Assembly (NCBI GenBank): GCA_009772935.1
Contig: WOUR01000032.1
Coordinates: 21,273 to 85,272 of the forward strand
DNA from: Rhodospirillaceae bacterium
GTDB taxonomy: Bacteria > Pseudomonadota > Alphaproteobacteria > Reyranellales > Reyranellaceae
Direction of reading: 5' to 3'
DNA: 64,000 bases
Shown piece after piece: positions 27,954 through 38,126 of this stretch. Each line of letters opens with the position of its first letter. Positions within the stretch are counted from its first letter, which is position 1. The position numbers and the translations under genes were made by a program. Under the pieces are notes generated by a model. The model ran no database searches and had not been told where the DNA came from. It worked only from the letters and a program-made list of their open reading frames with translations.

Positions 27954-28931
27954 CTACTTCGCCGGTGCCGAGAGCTTCACGATGTCACCCCAGCGCCGAA
28001 GCTCGCCGGCAAGATAGGCGTTGAGCTCGGTGGGGCCGCCCCGTCGGTCCTCGATTCCCTGCACGCGGAAGGACTCCTTGACCTTCGGGCTGTCCATCGC
28101 CTTGTCGGCCGCGCGGTAGAGCCGGTCGACGATCGGCTGCGGCGTTCCCTTCGGCGCCATCATGTAGAACGACACGTCCGCCACGATGTCGGGATAGCCG
28201 AGTTCCTTGAAGGTCGGGATGTCGGGAAGCGCCGCCGCGCGCTTCTCGCCGGTGACGGCGAGCAGACGGGCCTGCTTGGCGCTGTGGATCGGAACGCCAG
28301 AGGCGACGGGCGTGAACCAGACCTGGATGCGATTGGTGAGCAGGTCGTTCAGCGCATCGGTGGTGCTCTTGTAGGGGACCATCACCATGTCGATCTTGGC
28401 CGCGCGATTGAGCATCTCGCCCAGGAACTGTGGCACACCGCCGGCGAAACCCGAGAAGTTGATCTTGCCCGGCTGTTGCCGGGCGAGCTCGACCAGTTCG
28501 GCGACGCTCTTCGCCGGCAGTTCGTTGGGCACGAACATCGAATAGTACACGCCGCCCGTGAAGCTGACGGGTGTCAGGTCATTCAGCAGGTTGACCGTGT
28601 TGTTGCCGGTGGCCTGGTTGATGATGTTGCTCAGGGACGAGATCACGACCGTATGGCCGTCGGGCCGCGCCTTCGCGGTGTATTCGGCGCCGATGTTGCC
28701 CGTGGCGCCGGGGCGATTCTCGACGATGACGCTCTGGCCCAGAGTGGCCGTCATGTCCTGCGCGAGCAGCCGGGCGATGATGTCGTTGGTGGTCCCGGGC
28801 CCGAACGGCGCGACGATGACGATGGGCTTGCCCGGCTGCAGATCCTGCGCGCCCGCCGGAACGGACGCGGTCGCGATGCTCGCCATCGCCGACGCGACGG
28901 CCGTACGCCGGGACAGTTTCATGGTTTGCAT
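27954..28931 (-). CDS. Tripartite tricarboxylate transporter substrate-binding protein (TctC/Bug family)
   Basis: A 325-residue periplasmic Bug-family receptor. The signal peptide (KLSRRTAVASAM..., cleavage near AGAQ) precedes PIVIVAPFGPGTTNDIIARLLAQ, the family opening, and VENRPGATGNIGAEYTAKARPDGHT, the ligand-loop motif. Such receptors bind organic acids and normally deliver them to TctAB. Here the gene is alone, 20 kb from a broken tctA, so it may be an orphan receptor or serve TctAB encoded elsewhere. ATG 28931 is chosen for the GGGAGACC just upstream. Confidence 0.92.
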   Translation of the reverse strand: MQTMKLSRRTAVASAMASIATASVPAGAQDLQPGKPIVIVAPFGPGTTNDIIARLLAQDMTATLGQSVIVENRPGATGNIGAEYTAKARPDGHTVVISSLSNIINQATGNNTVNLLNDLTPVSFTGGVYYSMFVPNELPAKSVAELVELARQQPGKINFSGFAGGVPQFLGEMLNRAAKIDMVMVPYKSTTDALNDLLTNRIQVWFTPVASGVPIHSAKQARLLAVTGEKRAAALPDIPTFKELGYPDIVADVSFYMMAPKGTPQPIVDRLYRAADKAMDSPKVKESFRVQGIEDRRGGPTELNAYLAGELRRWGDIVKLSAPAK

Positions 28932-29055
28932 AGGCGGTCTCCCTTTGCTTTTCATCTATTATTCAGGAATGGACGCCCGCGAGTTTTGCTTCGTCAACTC
29001 CTGGCGACCGGCGCAACAGCGCCCAACTCCTGCGAGCGGTATGCAATGGCGGCGG

Positions 29056-30276
29056 CTAGTCGCCCCGGCAGTAGCTTTGCGTCAGGGCGACGAACGCTCC
29101 TTCCGGCCAGCGCGCGCGTGGTGGGAAATAGCGTGCGGCGCGAAGGGTCCCCTCAGTGACGACGGCTTCACCGCCCGGCTCGGATTCGCAGCGAGGCCGA
29201 AGTTTCTCGTCGGGAAAAATGAAGAAGAGCCTGTCCGACAAGCGCTCGTAGACGGCCCGAGGTTCGTAATCGCCGAAGCAGCGTTCGCCGCGCCCCGGCC
29301 TCATGCAGCTGCCGTAGACCACGTAGTCGTCCAACTCGAACGGCTTCTTCCATGACCATGCGAACGCGTTCGCGGCGTTTGTGAAACTCACGTCGGCTCC
29401 ATCGGAGGCTGTTCGCAAGGCGCGATAGAACTGTTCGTTTCTGAGCTTGTCGCCAAATCTCTCGTTGGCAAGGAGGTCCTTTATCGTCGTTCCTGCAATT
29501 GGCGCGAAGCGAAGCGTATCGACGACACGAAATCCGCCACCGGGTGTCCACATCGAAACCGCGCCATCAAACCAGGGGGCCGGCGCCACTTCATGCCTGA
29601 AGCCCCCGTCGAAACGGGCGATCGTTCCCACGCAGGACCACTCCCTTAGGCGCCAATCGTCGTCCTTGGTGATCTGCAGGACTTCCGAAGGATGTCCGGA
29701 CCGAGCAACGACAATGAAGATTCCGTATGGCTCACAAAAGATGCCGTTCCCTTTCCAGTTGATCATGAAGGCAAGGGCATCTGCGGTCCGATCCGTATAG
29801 CGATCAAGATATTCGATGCGTGCGCCGTCAGGAACTATGAGGTGCTCACCAAAGTAGAGACCACTCTGGGGAGCTTTCCTGTACTCCAATGTGCCGTCGC
29901 CGAAGCGGATACCTTTGGCATCGTAGAGCGCGTGAATGGCCTCGACATTGAGCGTATTCAAGTGTTTGAGCCGTTGCTCCAGTTTTGGCAGTAGGCAGTC
30001 CGCCGTTGGCGGCTTGCACGCCTCTCGTAGATTCTCGCGCCAGCCCAATTGATCGGCGTCGAATAATACGCCCTGTCTTTCGCCGGCCCGATTTACTTCG
30101 AGCTTCAGGTCGCCAAATCGTTTGGCTACGGCGTCGTAGAGGCTCAGCAACTGGGGATCATTGCATATGGCCGTGTCCAGCGCGGTAGCCTGCGTTGTAC
30201 AGTTCGATGCCGCGGCGGACGCCACTCCAAAGAGTGAATAAAGAACTACGGCCAGCAGTCGCAGAATGTGGCGCAC
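29056..30276 (-). CDS. Secreted protein with N-terminal LprI/DUF1311-like domain
   Basis: About 406 residues with a signal peptide (ILRLLAVVLYSLFGVASAAA). The N-terminal domain (about 24-110) has the cysteine pattern of LprI/YecT-type lysozyme-inhibitor-like proteins: NCTTQATALDTAIC, then LGWRENLREAC and DCLLPKLEQRL. The remaining ~290 residues are unfamiliar, with several further cysteines (CRPGRGERC-like pairs). The frame is open upstream into the hydratase gene; GTG 30276 follows that stop and starts the signal peptide. Base composition is lower in GC than its neighbours, suggesting acquisition. A role in envelope protection is only a guess. Confidence 0.7.
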   Translation of the reverse strand: MRHILRLLAVVLYSLFGVASAAASNCTTQATALDTAICNDPQLLSLYDAVAKRFGDLKLEVNRAGERQGVLFDADQLGWRENLREACKPPTADCLLPKLEQRLKHLNTLNVEAIHALYDAKGIRFGDGTLEYRKAPQSGLYFGEHLIVPDGARIEYLDRYTDRTADALAFMINWKGNGIFCEPYGIFIVVARSGHPSEVLQITKDDDWRLREWSCVGTIARFDGGFRHEVAPAPWFDGAVSMWTPGGGFRVVDTLRFAPIAGTTIKDLLANERFGDKLRNEQFYRALRTASDGADVSFTNAANAFAWSWKKPFELDDYVVYGSCMRPGRGERCFGDYEPRAVYERLSDRLFFIFPDEKLRPRCESEPGGEAVVTEGTLRAARYFPPRARWPEGAFVALTQSYCRGD

Positions 30277-30281
30277 GACGC

Positions 30282-31079
30282 CTACCGCCCTTTCCACTCC
30301 GGCTTCGGCTGCTTGTTCACGAAGGCGTCGATGCCAGCTTGCGCGTCCTCGCGCTGCAGGGCGCCCGCCATGAAGTCCGTCGCATAGGCGTAGGCCTGCT
30401 CGACGGTCATCTCCATGTGCTTGTGGAACATCGCCTTGCCGGAAGAGATCTGCTGCGGCGGCTGGGCGGCGATATGATCGGCCAGCGCCTTGGTCTCGCG
30501 GTCGAGGTCGGCCGGGGGCACGACGCGGCTCACGAGGCCGTCGCGCAGCGCCGTGGCCGCATCGACGAACTGGCCGGTGAGCAGCATATCGAGCGCACGC
30601 TTGGGGCCGACGGTACGGCCGACCGCGACCGAGGGCGTGCCGCAGAACAGGCCGTTGATGATGCCGGAGGTCGCAAAGGTCGCCGTGCTCGAAGCGACCG
30701 CGAGGTCGCAGGCGGCGACGAGCTGGCAGCCGGCCGCGGTGGCGACCGCCTTGACCTTGGCGATCACCGGCTGGGGCAGGCGGCCGATCGACATCATCAT
30801 CGCCGAACAACGCGTCATCAGGTCGTGATGGACGGCATAGTCGCGGGTCGAAGCGACCTCGCGCAGGTCGTGGCCGGTCGAGAAGGCGCGGTCGCCCTGC
30901 GCCTCGATGACGACGCAGCGGATGTCGGCGTCCCTGGCCAGCCTGTCGAGTTCCGCCTGCAGCGCGTCTATAAGGTCGCCGGAGAGCGCGTTCATGGCGT
31001 GCGGCCGGTTGAGCGTGAGGAAGGCGACGCGGCCCTCGTCGCGGCGCAGCAGGACGGGTTCGTTGGAGGCGGCGGTCAT
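30282..31079 (-). CDS. Enoyl-CoA hydratase/isomerase family protein
   Basis: A 265-residue crotonase-fold protein. The oxyanion-hole regions are AFSTGHDLREV near residue 65 and AAGCQLVAACDLAVAS near 115, and the C-terminal helices match the ECH family (about 260 residues). The usual second glutamate position near FGTPE is not clearly conserved (IINGLFCGTPS), so the reaction could be hydration, isomerisation or thioester hydrolysis. It probably acts in fatty-acid or aromatic acyl-CoA degradation. It is divergent from a PaaI-type thioesterase gene with 33 bp between. Confidence 0.9.
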   Translation of the reverse strand: MTAASNEPVLLRRDEGRVAFLTLNRPHAMNALSGDLIDALQAELDRLARDADIRCVVIEAQGDRAFSTGHDLREVASTRDYAVHHDLMTRCSAMMMSIGRLPQPVIAKVKAVATAAGCQLVAACDLAVASSTATFATSGIINGLFCGTPSVAVGRTVGPKRALDMLLTGQFVDAATALRDGLVSRVVPPADLDRETKALADHIAAQPPQQISSGKAMFHKHMEMTVEQAYAYATDFMAGALQREDAQAGIDAFVNKQPKPEWKGR

Positions 31080-31112
31080 GGCGGCAGTCTACGGGAAGAG
31101 GGCAGGTGCGTC

Positions 31113-31532
31113 ATGCCGGTGATGTCGCCAGCCGAGTTGATGACGTTCCTGGGCGAGCATTTCCCGCAGGCCGCCCATCTCGGGCTCGCCATCGAGCATC
31201 TCGACGACCGGACCATCCGCCTGCGCCTGCCGACGCACGAGCGGCATCTGCGGCCGGGTGGCACGATCTCGGGCCCGACCCTCATGTGGCTGGTCGATTG
31301 CGGCTTCTATCTGCTGATCCTGGGCCAGCTCGGACCGGTGGCCCTGGCAGTGACGACCAACCTCAACATCAACTTCATGCGCAAACCGGAGCCCGCCGAC
31401 CTGATCGGGGAAGGCCGATTGTTGAAGCTGGGCAAGACCCTCGCGGTCGGGGACTTCACGATCTGGAGCGACGGCAAGGCCGATCCCGTCGCGCACGCCA
31501 CCGTGACATATGCCATACCGCCCAAGCCTTAG
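31113..31532 (+). CDS. PaaI-type hotdog-fold thioesterase
   Basis: A 139-residue single hotdog domain. It shows the central-helix motif RPGGTISGPTLMWLVDCGFY, where an acidic catalytic residue is expected, and the VALAVTTNLNINFMRKPEPADLIGEG strand pair typical of acyl-CoA thioesterases. It likely hydrolyses acyl-CoA esters. ATG 31113 starts the domain; the long upstream open frame is antisense to the hydratase gene. The divergent enoyl-CoA hydratase suggests a shared role in acyl-CoA turnover. Confidence 0.85.
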   Translation: MPVMSPAELMTFLGEHFPQAAHLGLAIEHLDDRTIRLRLPTHERHLRPGGTISGPTLMWLVDCGFYLLILGQLGPVALAVTTNLNINFMRKPEPADLIGEGRLLKLGKTLAVGDFTIWSDGKADPVAHATVTYAIPPKP

Positions 31533-31594
31533 TCCGGAGGTATTATAATACCGCGGCGATAAGCTCTTGAAATCATGAGAGTTTTTGTGGCGAT

Positions 31595-31623
31595 TTGACA
31601 AGCCCTGAGTCTCTCTCCATAAG
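31595..31623 (+). promoter_or_regulatory. Probable promoter of rplM-rpsI
   Basis: A consensus -35 TTGACA (31595-31600) lies 17 bp before CATAAG (31618-31623), about 25 bp ahead of the rplM start. It is the best sigma70-type match upstream of the ribosomal pair. Confidence 0.5.
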
Positions 31624-31648
31624 CGCCCGCTCATCGGAAGAAAGACCC

Positions 31649-32128
31649 ATGCAAGCCCTCACCCACCAGACTGCCAGTATCAAGACTGCCGAAGTGCAGA
31701 AGAAGTGGTTTCTGATCGACGCCGACGGCCTCGTTCTCGGCCGGCTCGCCTCGATCATTGCCATGCGCCTGCGCGGCAAGCACAAGCCGATGTTCACGCC
31801 GCACATTGATTGCGGCGACAACATCGTCGTGATCAACGCCGAGAAGGTACGCCTCACGGGCCGCAAGGCCGAGCGCGAAGTCTTCTACTGGCACACCGGT
31901 CACCCCGGCGGCATCAAGGGCGAGACCCTGGGCAAGCGCCTCGAAGGCCGCTTCCCGGAGCGCGTCCTGATCAAGGCCGTCGAGCGCATGATCACGCGCG
32001 GCCCGCTCGGCCGGGCGCAGATGAAGAACTTGCGCGTCTATGCCGGACCGAACCACGAGCAGGAGGCCCAGCAGCCCGAGAAGCTCGACATCGCCGCTAT
32101 GAACCGCAAGAACTCGAGGATCGGCTAA
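31649..32128 (+). CDS. rplM: 50S ribosomal protein L13
   Basis: A 159-residue ribosomal protein L13. The family core is evident: [46 protein letters not shown], and the ending with [12 protein letters not shown] 31649 is preceded by GGAAGAAAG and gives the usual ~155 residues; the longer frame from 31595 would include the promoter. It is co-transcribed with rpsI, which starts 1 bp after its stop, the conserved bacterial arrangement. Confidence 0.98.
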   Translation: MQALTHQTASIKTAEVQKKWFLIDADGLVLGRLASIIAMRLRGKHKPMFTPHIDCGDNIVVINAEKVRLTGRKAEREVFYWHTGHPGGIKGETLGKRLEGRFPERVLIKAVERMITRGPLGRAQMKNLRVYAGPNHEQEAQQPEKLDIAAMNRKNSRIG

Positions 32129-32129
32129 C

Positions 32130-32612
32130 ATGGCTACCGAACTTTCGTCGTTTGCCGAACTGAAGAAGGCTCCCACCGCCGGCGCGCAGATTGCCGGTGC
32201 TCCCCGCGAGAAGGAAATCGACGCGCAGGGCCGTGCCTACGCCACCGGCCGCCGCAAGAACGCGGTCGCCCGCGTCTGGGTCAAGCCCGGCACCGGCAAG
32301 ATCACCATCAACGGCCGCGACCAGACGATCTACTTCGCGCGTCCGACGCAGCGCATGATGATCCAGCAGCCGTTCGACGTGACCCAGCGCAACGGCCAGT
32401 TCGACGTCGTCGCCACTGTTTCCGGCGGCGGCCTGTCGGGCCAGGCGGGCGCCGTGCGCCACGGCATCTCGCAGGCGCTCACCAAGTTCGAGCCCGGCCT
32501 GCGCGGCAGCGTCAAGGCTGCCGGCTTCCTCACCCGCGACAGCCGCGTGGTCGAGCGCAAGAAGTACGGCCGCGCCGGTGCGCGTCGCCGCTTCCAGTTC
32601 TCGAAGCGCTGA
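32130..32612 (+). CDS. rpsI: 30S ribosomal protein S9
   Basis: A 160-residue S9. It has an N-terminal extension of about 35 residues before the conserved core [23 protein letters not shown], typical of alphaproteobacteria, and it ends in the canonical [13 protein letters not shown] tail that reaches toward the P-site tRNA. It forms an operon with rplM and is followed by a strong terminator. Confidence 0.98.
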   Translation: MATELSSFAELKKAPTAGAQIAGAPREKEIDAQGRAYATGRRKNAVARVWVKPGTGKITINGRDQTIYFARPTQRMMIQQPFDVTQRNGQFDVVATVSGGGLSGQAGAVRHGISQALTKFEPGLRGSVKAAGFLTRDSRVVERKKYGRAGARRRFQFSKR

Positions 32613-32633
32613 GCCCGCGTTTCCGATATCCTC

Positions 32634-32662
32634 GAAGGGCGCCTCAGGGCGCCCTTCTTTTT
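32634..32662 (+). terminator. Rho-independent terminator after rpsI
   Basis: A perfect 10-bp stem (GAAGGGCGCC / GGCGCCCTTC) with a TCAG loop is followed by TTTTT. It ends the rplM-rpsI transcript. Confidence 0.9.
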
Positions 32663-32694
32663 GGGATCTTGGGTTTTGGTGGAGTAGCGATTCG

Positions 32695-33231
32695 ATGTCC
32701 GGTCTCATCGTGCCCTTCAATGGCTTCGTGCCTCGGGTCCACAGCACGGCCTTCGTCGCGCCCAATGCGACGCTGATCGGCGAGGTCGAGATCGCCGCGA
32801 ACTGCAGCATCTGGTTCGGCGCCGTGCTGCGCGGCGACGGTCCAGGCATCAAGATCGGCGAGAATTCCAACATCCAGGACGGCACGGTGATCCACATCGC
32901 CGCGCGCGGTGTCGGCACGGTGGTCGGCCGCAACGTCACGGTCGGTCACCTGGCGCTGCTGCACGCCTGCGAGGTGCAGGACGACGCCTTCATCGGCATG
33001 CATTCCACCGTGCTCGACGAGGCGGTAGTCGAGAGCGGCGCGATGGTCGCGGCGGGGGCGGTGGTGACGCCGCGGAAAATCGTGCGCAAGGGCGAGTTGT
33101 GGGCCGGCAATCCCGCGGTAAAAATGCGCGACATCACGGAGAGGGATGTCGAATCCTTCCGCCGATCGGCCGCTGCCTACGTACGCCTTGGGCAGCGATA
33201 CGTGGCGGATCGTGCTGAGGCCGCGGAGTAG
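32695..33231 (+). CDS. Gamma-class carbonic anhydrase family protein
   Basis: A 178-residue left-handed beta-helix protein of hexapeptide repeats. The three zinc-ligand histidines of gamma carbonic anhydrases are present: His67 (VIHIA), His85 and His90 (GHLALLH). The C-terminal helix is NPAVKMRDIT... . It may hydrate CO2 or be a related acyl-transferase-like trimer. The start ATG 32695 has GGAG at 32680, just past the rpsI terminator. Confidence 0.9.
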   Translation: MSGLIVPFNGFVPRVHSTAFVAPNATLIGEVEIAANCSIWFGAVLRGDGPGIKIGENSNIQDGTVIHIAARGVGTVVGRNVTVGHLALLHACEVQDDAFIGMHSTVLDEAVVESGAMVAAGAVVTPRKIVRKGELWAGNPAVKMRDITERDVESFRRSAAAYVRLGQRYVADRAEAAE

Positions 33232-33288
33232 GGCGCGGCACGACGGCGCGGCGGGCAACTTGCCGTGGCCGCAGGGCGTTTCAGGCGG

Positions 33289-33594
33289 ATGAACGATCTT
33301 GTTGTTCGATCAATGGCCATCGCCATTGCGGGTATCGTGTTGACGATGCCAGTCGCCATTGCCGAAGTGCCCCCGAGCAAGGCCCGTTGCGATCAGTTGA
33401 TCAAGTACTTCGACTATTATGGCCAGAGTCGCGGCGAGGGCGTGAGCGACGGGGCTCGGAACATGACCCGCATCGGCGCCCAGAGCGATTGCGACAAAGG
33501 CGACTACCAGACGGGGATCGCCATTATGGAAACCCTGCTTCGTGCGAAAAGAATGGGGATTCCGGGGCCGAACTGGAAGGCGTTAGGCGCCTGA
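33289..33594 (+). CDS. Small secreted hypothetical protein
   Basis: A 101-residue protein with a signal peptide (SMAIAIAGIVLTMPVAIAE) and a short mature part with two cysteines (ARCDQLIKYFDYYG and SDCDKGDYQTGI), which could form one disulfide. I do not recognise a named family, although short proteins of this shape occur in alphaproteobacteria. ATG 33289 is chosen over the GTG at 33265 because it starts the signal peptide. Its 3' end overlaps the convergent phaC by 12 bases. Confidence 0.6.
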   Translation: MNDLVVRSMAIAIAGIVLTMPVAIAEVPPSKARCDQLIKYFDYYGQSRGEGVSDGARNMTRIGAQSDCDKGDYQTGIAIMETLLRAKRMGIPGPNWKALGA

Positions 33595-35397
33595 CCGCAC
33601 CTTCACGTAGCTGCCGGGCGCGTCCTCGATCGCCGGGAGACCGGCGGTGCCGGGCACGCGGGCGGGAACCTTCGGACCCGACAGGGCCGAGAGCCACTTG
33701 TCCCAGTCGTTCCACCACGAACCGGGGAACTCCTTGGCGCCAGCCTGCCATTCGGCGAGCGTCGGCGGGTTCTTGTCGGTCTCGTTCAGCCAGTGCTGAT
33801 ACTTCTTGTTGCGCGGCGGATTGACGACGCCGGCGATGTGGCCGGAGCCCGCGAGCATGAAGCGTACCGGTCCGCTGAACAGCTGCGTCGCCTTGTAGAC
33901 GGAACGAACCGGCGCGATGTGGTCTTCCTTGCCGGCCTGGATATAGACCGGAATCCGGATGTTGCGCAGATCGATCGGCACATTGTCGAGCACGATGCCG
34001 CCCGGCTGGCTGAGCAGGTTCTTCTGGTACATGTTGCGCAGGTAATAGCTGTGCATCGCCGCCGGCATTCGCGTGGCGTCGGCATTCCAGTACAGAAGAT
34101 CGAAGGGGAAGGGGTCCTTGCCCATCAGGTAGTTGTTCACGACGAACGACCATATGAGGTCGTTGGCGCGCAGCATGTTGAAGGTCGTAGCCATCTCGCT
34201 GCCTTCGAGATAGCCCTTCTTGCTCATCATCTCCTCGACGCTGGCGAGTTGGTCCTCGTCGATGAAGACGCCGAGCTCGCCGGGTTCGCTGAAGTCGACC
34301 TGGGCGGTGAAGAAGGTGCAGGCCACGATGCGGTCGTCGTTCCGGGCGGCCATGTAGGCCAGCGTCGCGGCCATCAGCGTGCCGCCGATGCAATAGCCGA
34401 TCGCCGAGGCCTTGCGCTGCCCCGTCGCCTTCTCGATGGCGTCGAGCGCAGCGAGCGGACCCTGGTGCATGTAATCCTCGAACACCATCTTCGCGAGGCG
34501 CTCGTCGGGATTGACCCAGGAAACCACGAACACCGTGTAGCCCTGCTCGGTCGCCCACTTGATGAACGAGTTCTCGGGCTTGAGGTCGAGGATGTAGAAC
34601 TTGTTGATCCACGGCGGCACGATCAGCAGCGGGATCTCGTAGACCTCCTCGGTCGCCGGCGCGTACTGGATGAGCTGCATGATGTCGTTCTGGTAGACGA
34701 CCTTGCCGGGCGTGGTGGCGACGTTTCCGCCGACCTTGAAAGCCTCCATGTCGGTCTGGCGGATGAGGAGGTTGCCTTTGCCACGCTCGAGGTCACCCAG
34801 GAGGTTCTGAAGGCCCTTAAGCAGGTTCTCGCCCTTGGACTCGACAGTGGCCTTCACCACCTGCGGGTTGGTCATGGCGAAGTTGGACGGCGACACCGCG
34901 TCGATGAACTGGCGCGTATAGAAGTCGACCTTGCGCGCGGTCTTGTCGTCGACGCCCTCGACCTCCTTGATCGTCCCCTGCAGCCAGCGCGCTGTGAGCA
35001 GATAGGATTGCTTCAGGTAGTCGAAGACGACTTCGTCCTTCCAGGCCGGGTCGTTGAAGCGCTTGTCCCCGCGCGCCGGCTCGGCCACGGGCTCGACCGT
35101 CTGGCCCATCATGCGCTGGGCCGTGACCTGCCACAGCTTCATGTATTGCTGCCACAGTTCGACCTGGGCCTGCACCAGGCGGTTCGGATCGGCCAGCATC
35201 TTGGCCGTGAAATCCATGAAGGTTTGGGTGAGGCGGAGCGGGTCGGCCGGCTGCTGACCGTCGGCCTGATAGCGCTGGGAAAAGTCCTGCAGCAGCTTCT
35301 GGCTGCGTGTGGCAATGTCCTTGAAGGCCTCCTGGAGCTTCTCGGACTCCTCCGGAGAGAGACCGCCAAGGGCTGCGGGCGCAGGACTATCGGACAT
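33583..35397 (-). CDS. phaC: Class I poly(3-hydroxyalkanoate) synthase
   Basis: A 604-residue PHA synthase. The alpha/beta-hydrolase core has the lipase-box-like GYCIGGT with catalytic Cys336, the later aspartate in GKEDHIAP and histidine in GSGHIAGV. The conserved VPPWINKFYILDL and SFIKWATEQGYTVFVVSWVNP segments are also present. It polymerises 3-hydroxyacyl-CoA into granules; the length matches class I (single subunit). ATG 35397 is preceded by GGAAGGGGAA. No phaA or phaB is adjacent. A distant DUF3141 PHA-synthase-like protein is encoded at 60174-62315. Confidence 0.95.
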   Translation of the reverse strand: MSDSPAPAALGGLSPEESEKLQEAFKDIATRSQKLLQDFSQRYQADGQQPADPLRLTQTFMDFTAKMLADPNRLVQAQVELWQQYMKLWQVTAQRMMGQTVEPVAEPARGDKRFNDPAWKDEVVFDYLKQSYLLTARWLQGTIKEVEGVDDKTARKVDFYTRQFIDAVSPSNFAMTNPQVVKATVESKGENLLKGLQNLLGDLERGKGNLLIRQTDMEAFKVGGNVATTPGKVVYQNDIMQLIQYAPATEEVYEIPLLIVPPWINKFYILDLKPENSFIKWATEQGYTVFVVSWVNPDERLAKMVFEDYMHQGPLAALDAIEKATGQRKASAIGYCIGGTLMAATLAYMAARNDDRIVACTFFTAQVDFSEPGELGVFIDEDQLASVEEMMSKKGYLEGSEMATTFNMLRANDLIWSFVVNNYLMGKDPFPFDLLYWNADATRMPAAMHSYYLRNMYQKNLLSQPGGIVLDNVPIDLRNIRIPVYIQAGKEDHIAPVRSVYKATQLFSGPVRFMLAGSGHIAGVVNPPRNKKYQHWLNETDKNPPTLAEWQAGAKEFPGSWWNDWDKWLSALSGPKVPARVPGTAGLPAIEDAPGSYVKVRSGA

Positions 35398-35595
35398 GCG
35401 TTTCCCCTTCCGAATCATTGCCTTTGTGGCGTTTCTTGCGGTAAATTCAACGCCCCGGTACCATAGCTAGTGACGACCCGGGCCGCCACTTGCCCTTCAT
35501 AGGTAGGCTGCGACAACTGACGGGTCAAATTTCCTCTCGATCTCCGCTAAACAGGCGGGAAACCGGGCCTTAAGCGTACACAGCAGGTGATGACG

Positions 35596-36825
35596 ATGCA
35601 GCGACACCAGGACACGAACGGCAGCAGCGGCCGCTGGCTCGGTCTGCTCGGCGTGTCTGCGCTCGCCCTCCTGGCCGGCTGCGACTGGATCGGCGGCGGC
35701 TCGACGCCCGTCGGCCCGCCACCGCGTCCCGGTGCGGAGAAGGCCGTCCAGCCGTCCGCCAGCCTTCCGCCGGGCCCCGTCAATCCGCAATACGATGCTG
35801 GCGTCGTCGGTGGCGACGACCGCGCTGCGCCGGCAATCGGTTCCATCATTGCTCCCAAGGGGGGCCAGAAGGCGCAGCGCGAGGCCATCGAGAAGGAGCA
35901 GGCGGAGCGCGATCGGAAGGACCGCGAAGCGCGTCTCGAACGGGAAGCCGCCGAGAAGGAAGAGAAGGCGAGGGAGAAGCCGGAAGGGACGTCGCCCGCG
36001 ACGGCTCCTGTTGGGGCGCCGCCGCCGGGTGCCGGAACGATCACGTCCGATCAACCGCCGGTTTCCGCCCCTGTACCGCCCCCGGCTCCCGTCACCACCG
36101 CCCCGGTGGCGCCGCCGTCTGCAGCACCTGATCCGGCCGCGGCTCCGGCGCCTGCCACACCGACGCCGTCCGGCGATCCGAACAGGGCCTTCAGCCCGCC
36201 GTCCGGCTGGACCCCGCCTGGAGCTGAGCCGGGCTCGGTGACGACGGGTGCGCCGCCGGCTGCAGCGCCTGAATCCACGCCGCCGCCGCCGGATCCCAAC
36301 AAGGCCTTCGCGCCGCGGCCAGGCTGGATGCCGCCGGGGGTCAACGTCGGCTCTGTCCTGACGTCTGCGCCGCTGACGGTCGCCTTCACTGAAGCTGCCG
36401 ACGATGCGTGTGCGGATCCGATGCCGGTCAAGGGCGACATCGCCAAGGCGCAGTCGGGAGAAGTGCCCTTCAGTGCCCTGAAGTCGCCGCCGTTCGACGG
36501 GTCGCTGCAGGTTGCGGTGATCCAGTTCGGACCGTCCTCGACGGGCCTGGATGGCCTGGACTCGGCGGTGCTCGCGCGAGTAGCCGAGATCCAGCGCGAG
36601 AACGGCGGCACCGTCCGCATCGTGGCGCATGCTGCGCAGGATCGATACAACCTCGATGTCTCGCGCCGCCGCGCGCTGGCGATCGCCCAGGAGCTGCGTC
36701 GGCTCGGCGTACCGACCAGTCGGATGGTCGCCGAAGCGGCTTCGGACGAGGAGCCGATCTATCAGACCAGCACCGCCCGCGGCGTCGCCGCCAACCGGCG
36801 CGTCGAAGTCTTCATCGACTTCTAA
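35596..36825 (+). CDS. OmpA-family lipoprotein with Pro/Ala-rich linker
   Basis: About 409 residues. The N-terminus is a lipoprotein signal with lipobox LAGC, then a charged coiled region (KEQAERDRKDREARLEREAAEKEE) and a long Pro/Ala/Thr-rich linker. Two copies of a P-N-x-A-F-x-P-x-x-G-W-x-P-P-G motif follow. The C-terminal ~110 residues form an OmpA-like peptidoglycan-binding domain (VRIVAHAAQDRYNLDVSRRRALAIAQEL, ending ANRRVEVFIDF). It should tether the outer membrane to peptidoglycan. ATG 35596 has AGGTGA just upstream; earlier starts at 35587 or 35590 are possible. Confidence 0.85.
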   Translation: MQRHQDTNGSSGRWLGLLGVSALALLAGCDWIGGGSTPVGPPPRPGAEKAVQPSASLPPGPVNPQYDAGVVGGDDRAAPAIGSIIAPKGGQKAQREAIEKEQAERDRKDREARLEREAAEKEEKAREKPEGTSPATAPVGAPPPGAGTITSDQPPVSAPVPPPAPVTTAPVAPPSAAPDPAAAPAPATPTPSGDPNRAFSPPSGWTPPGAEPGSVTTGAPPAAAPESTPPPPDPNKAFAPRPGWMPPGVNVGSVLTSAPLTVAFTEAADDACADPMPVKGDIAKAQSGEVPFSALKSPPFDGSLQVAVIQFGPSSTGLDGLDSAVLARVAEIQRENGGTVRIVAHAAQDRYNLDVSRRRALAIAQELRRLGVPTSRMVAEAASDEEPIYQTSTARGVAANRRVEVFIDF

Positions 36826-36844
36826 GCGCCGAAGGAAGAACGAC

Positions 36845-38101
<1,257 letters not shown>

Positions 38102-38126
38102 CCCCATCCTGTCGTATCAGGCGCCC

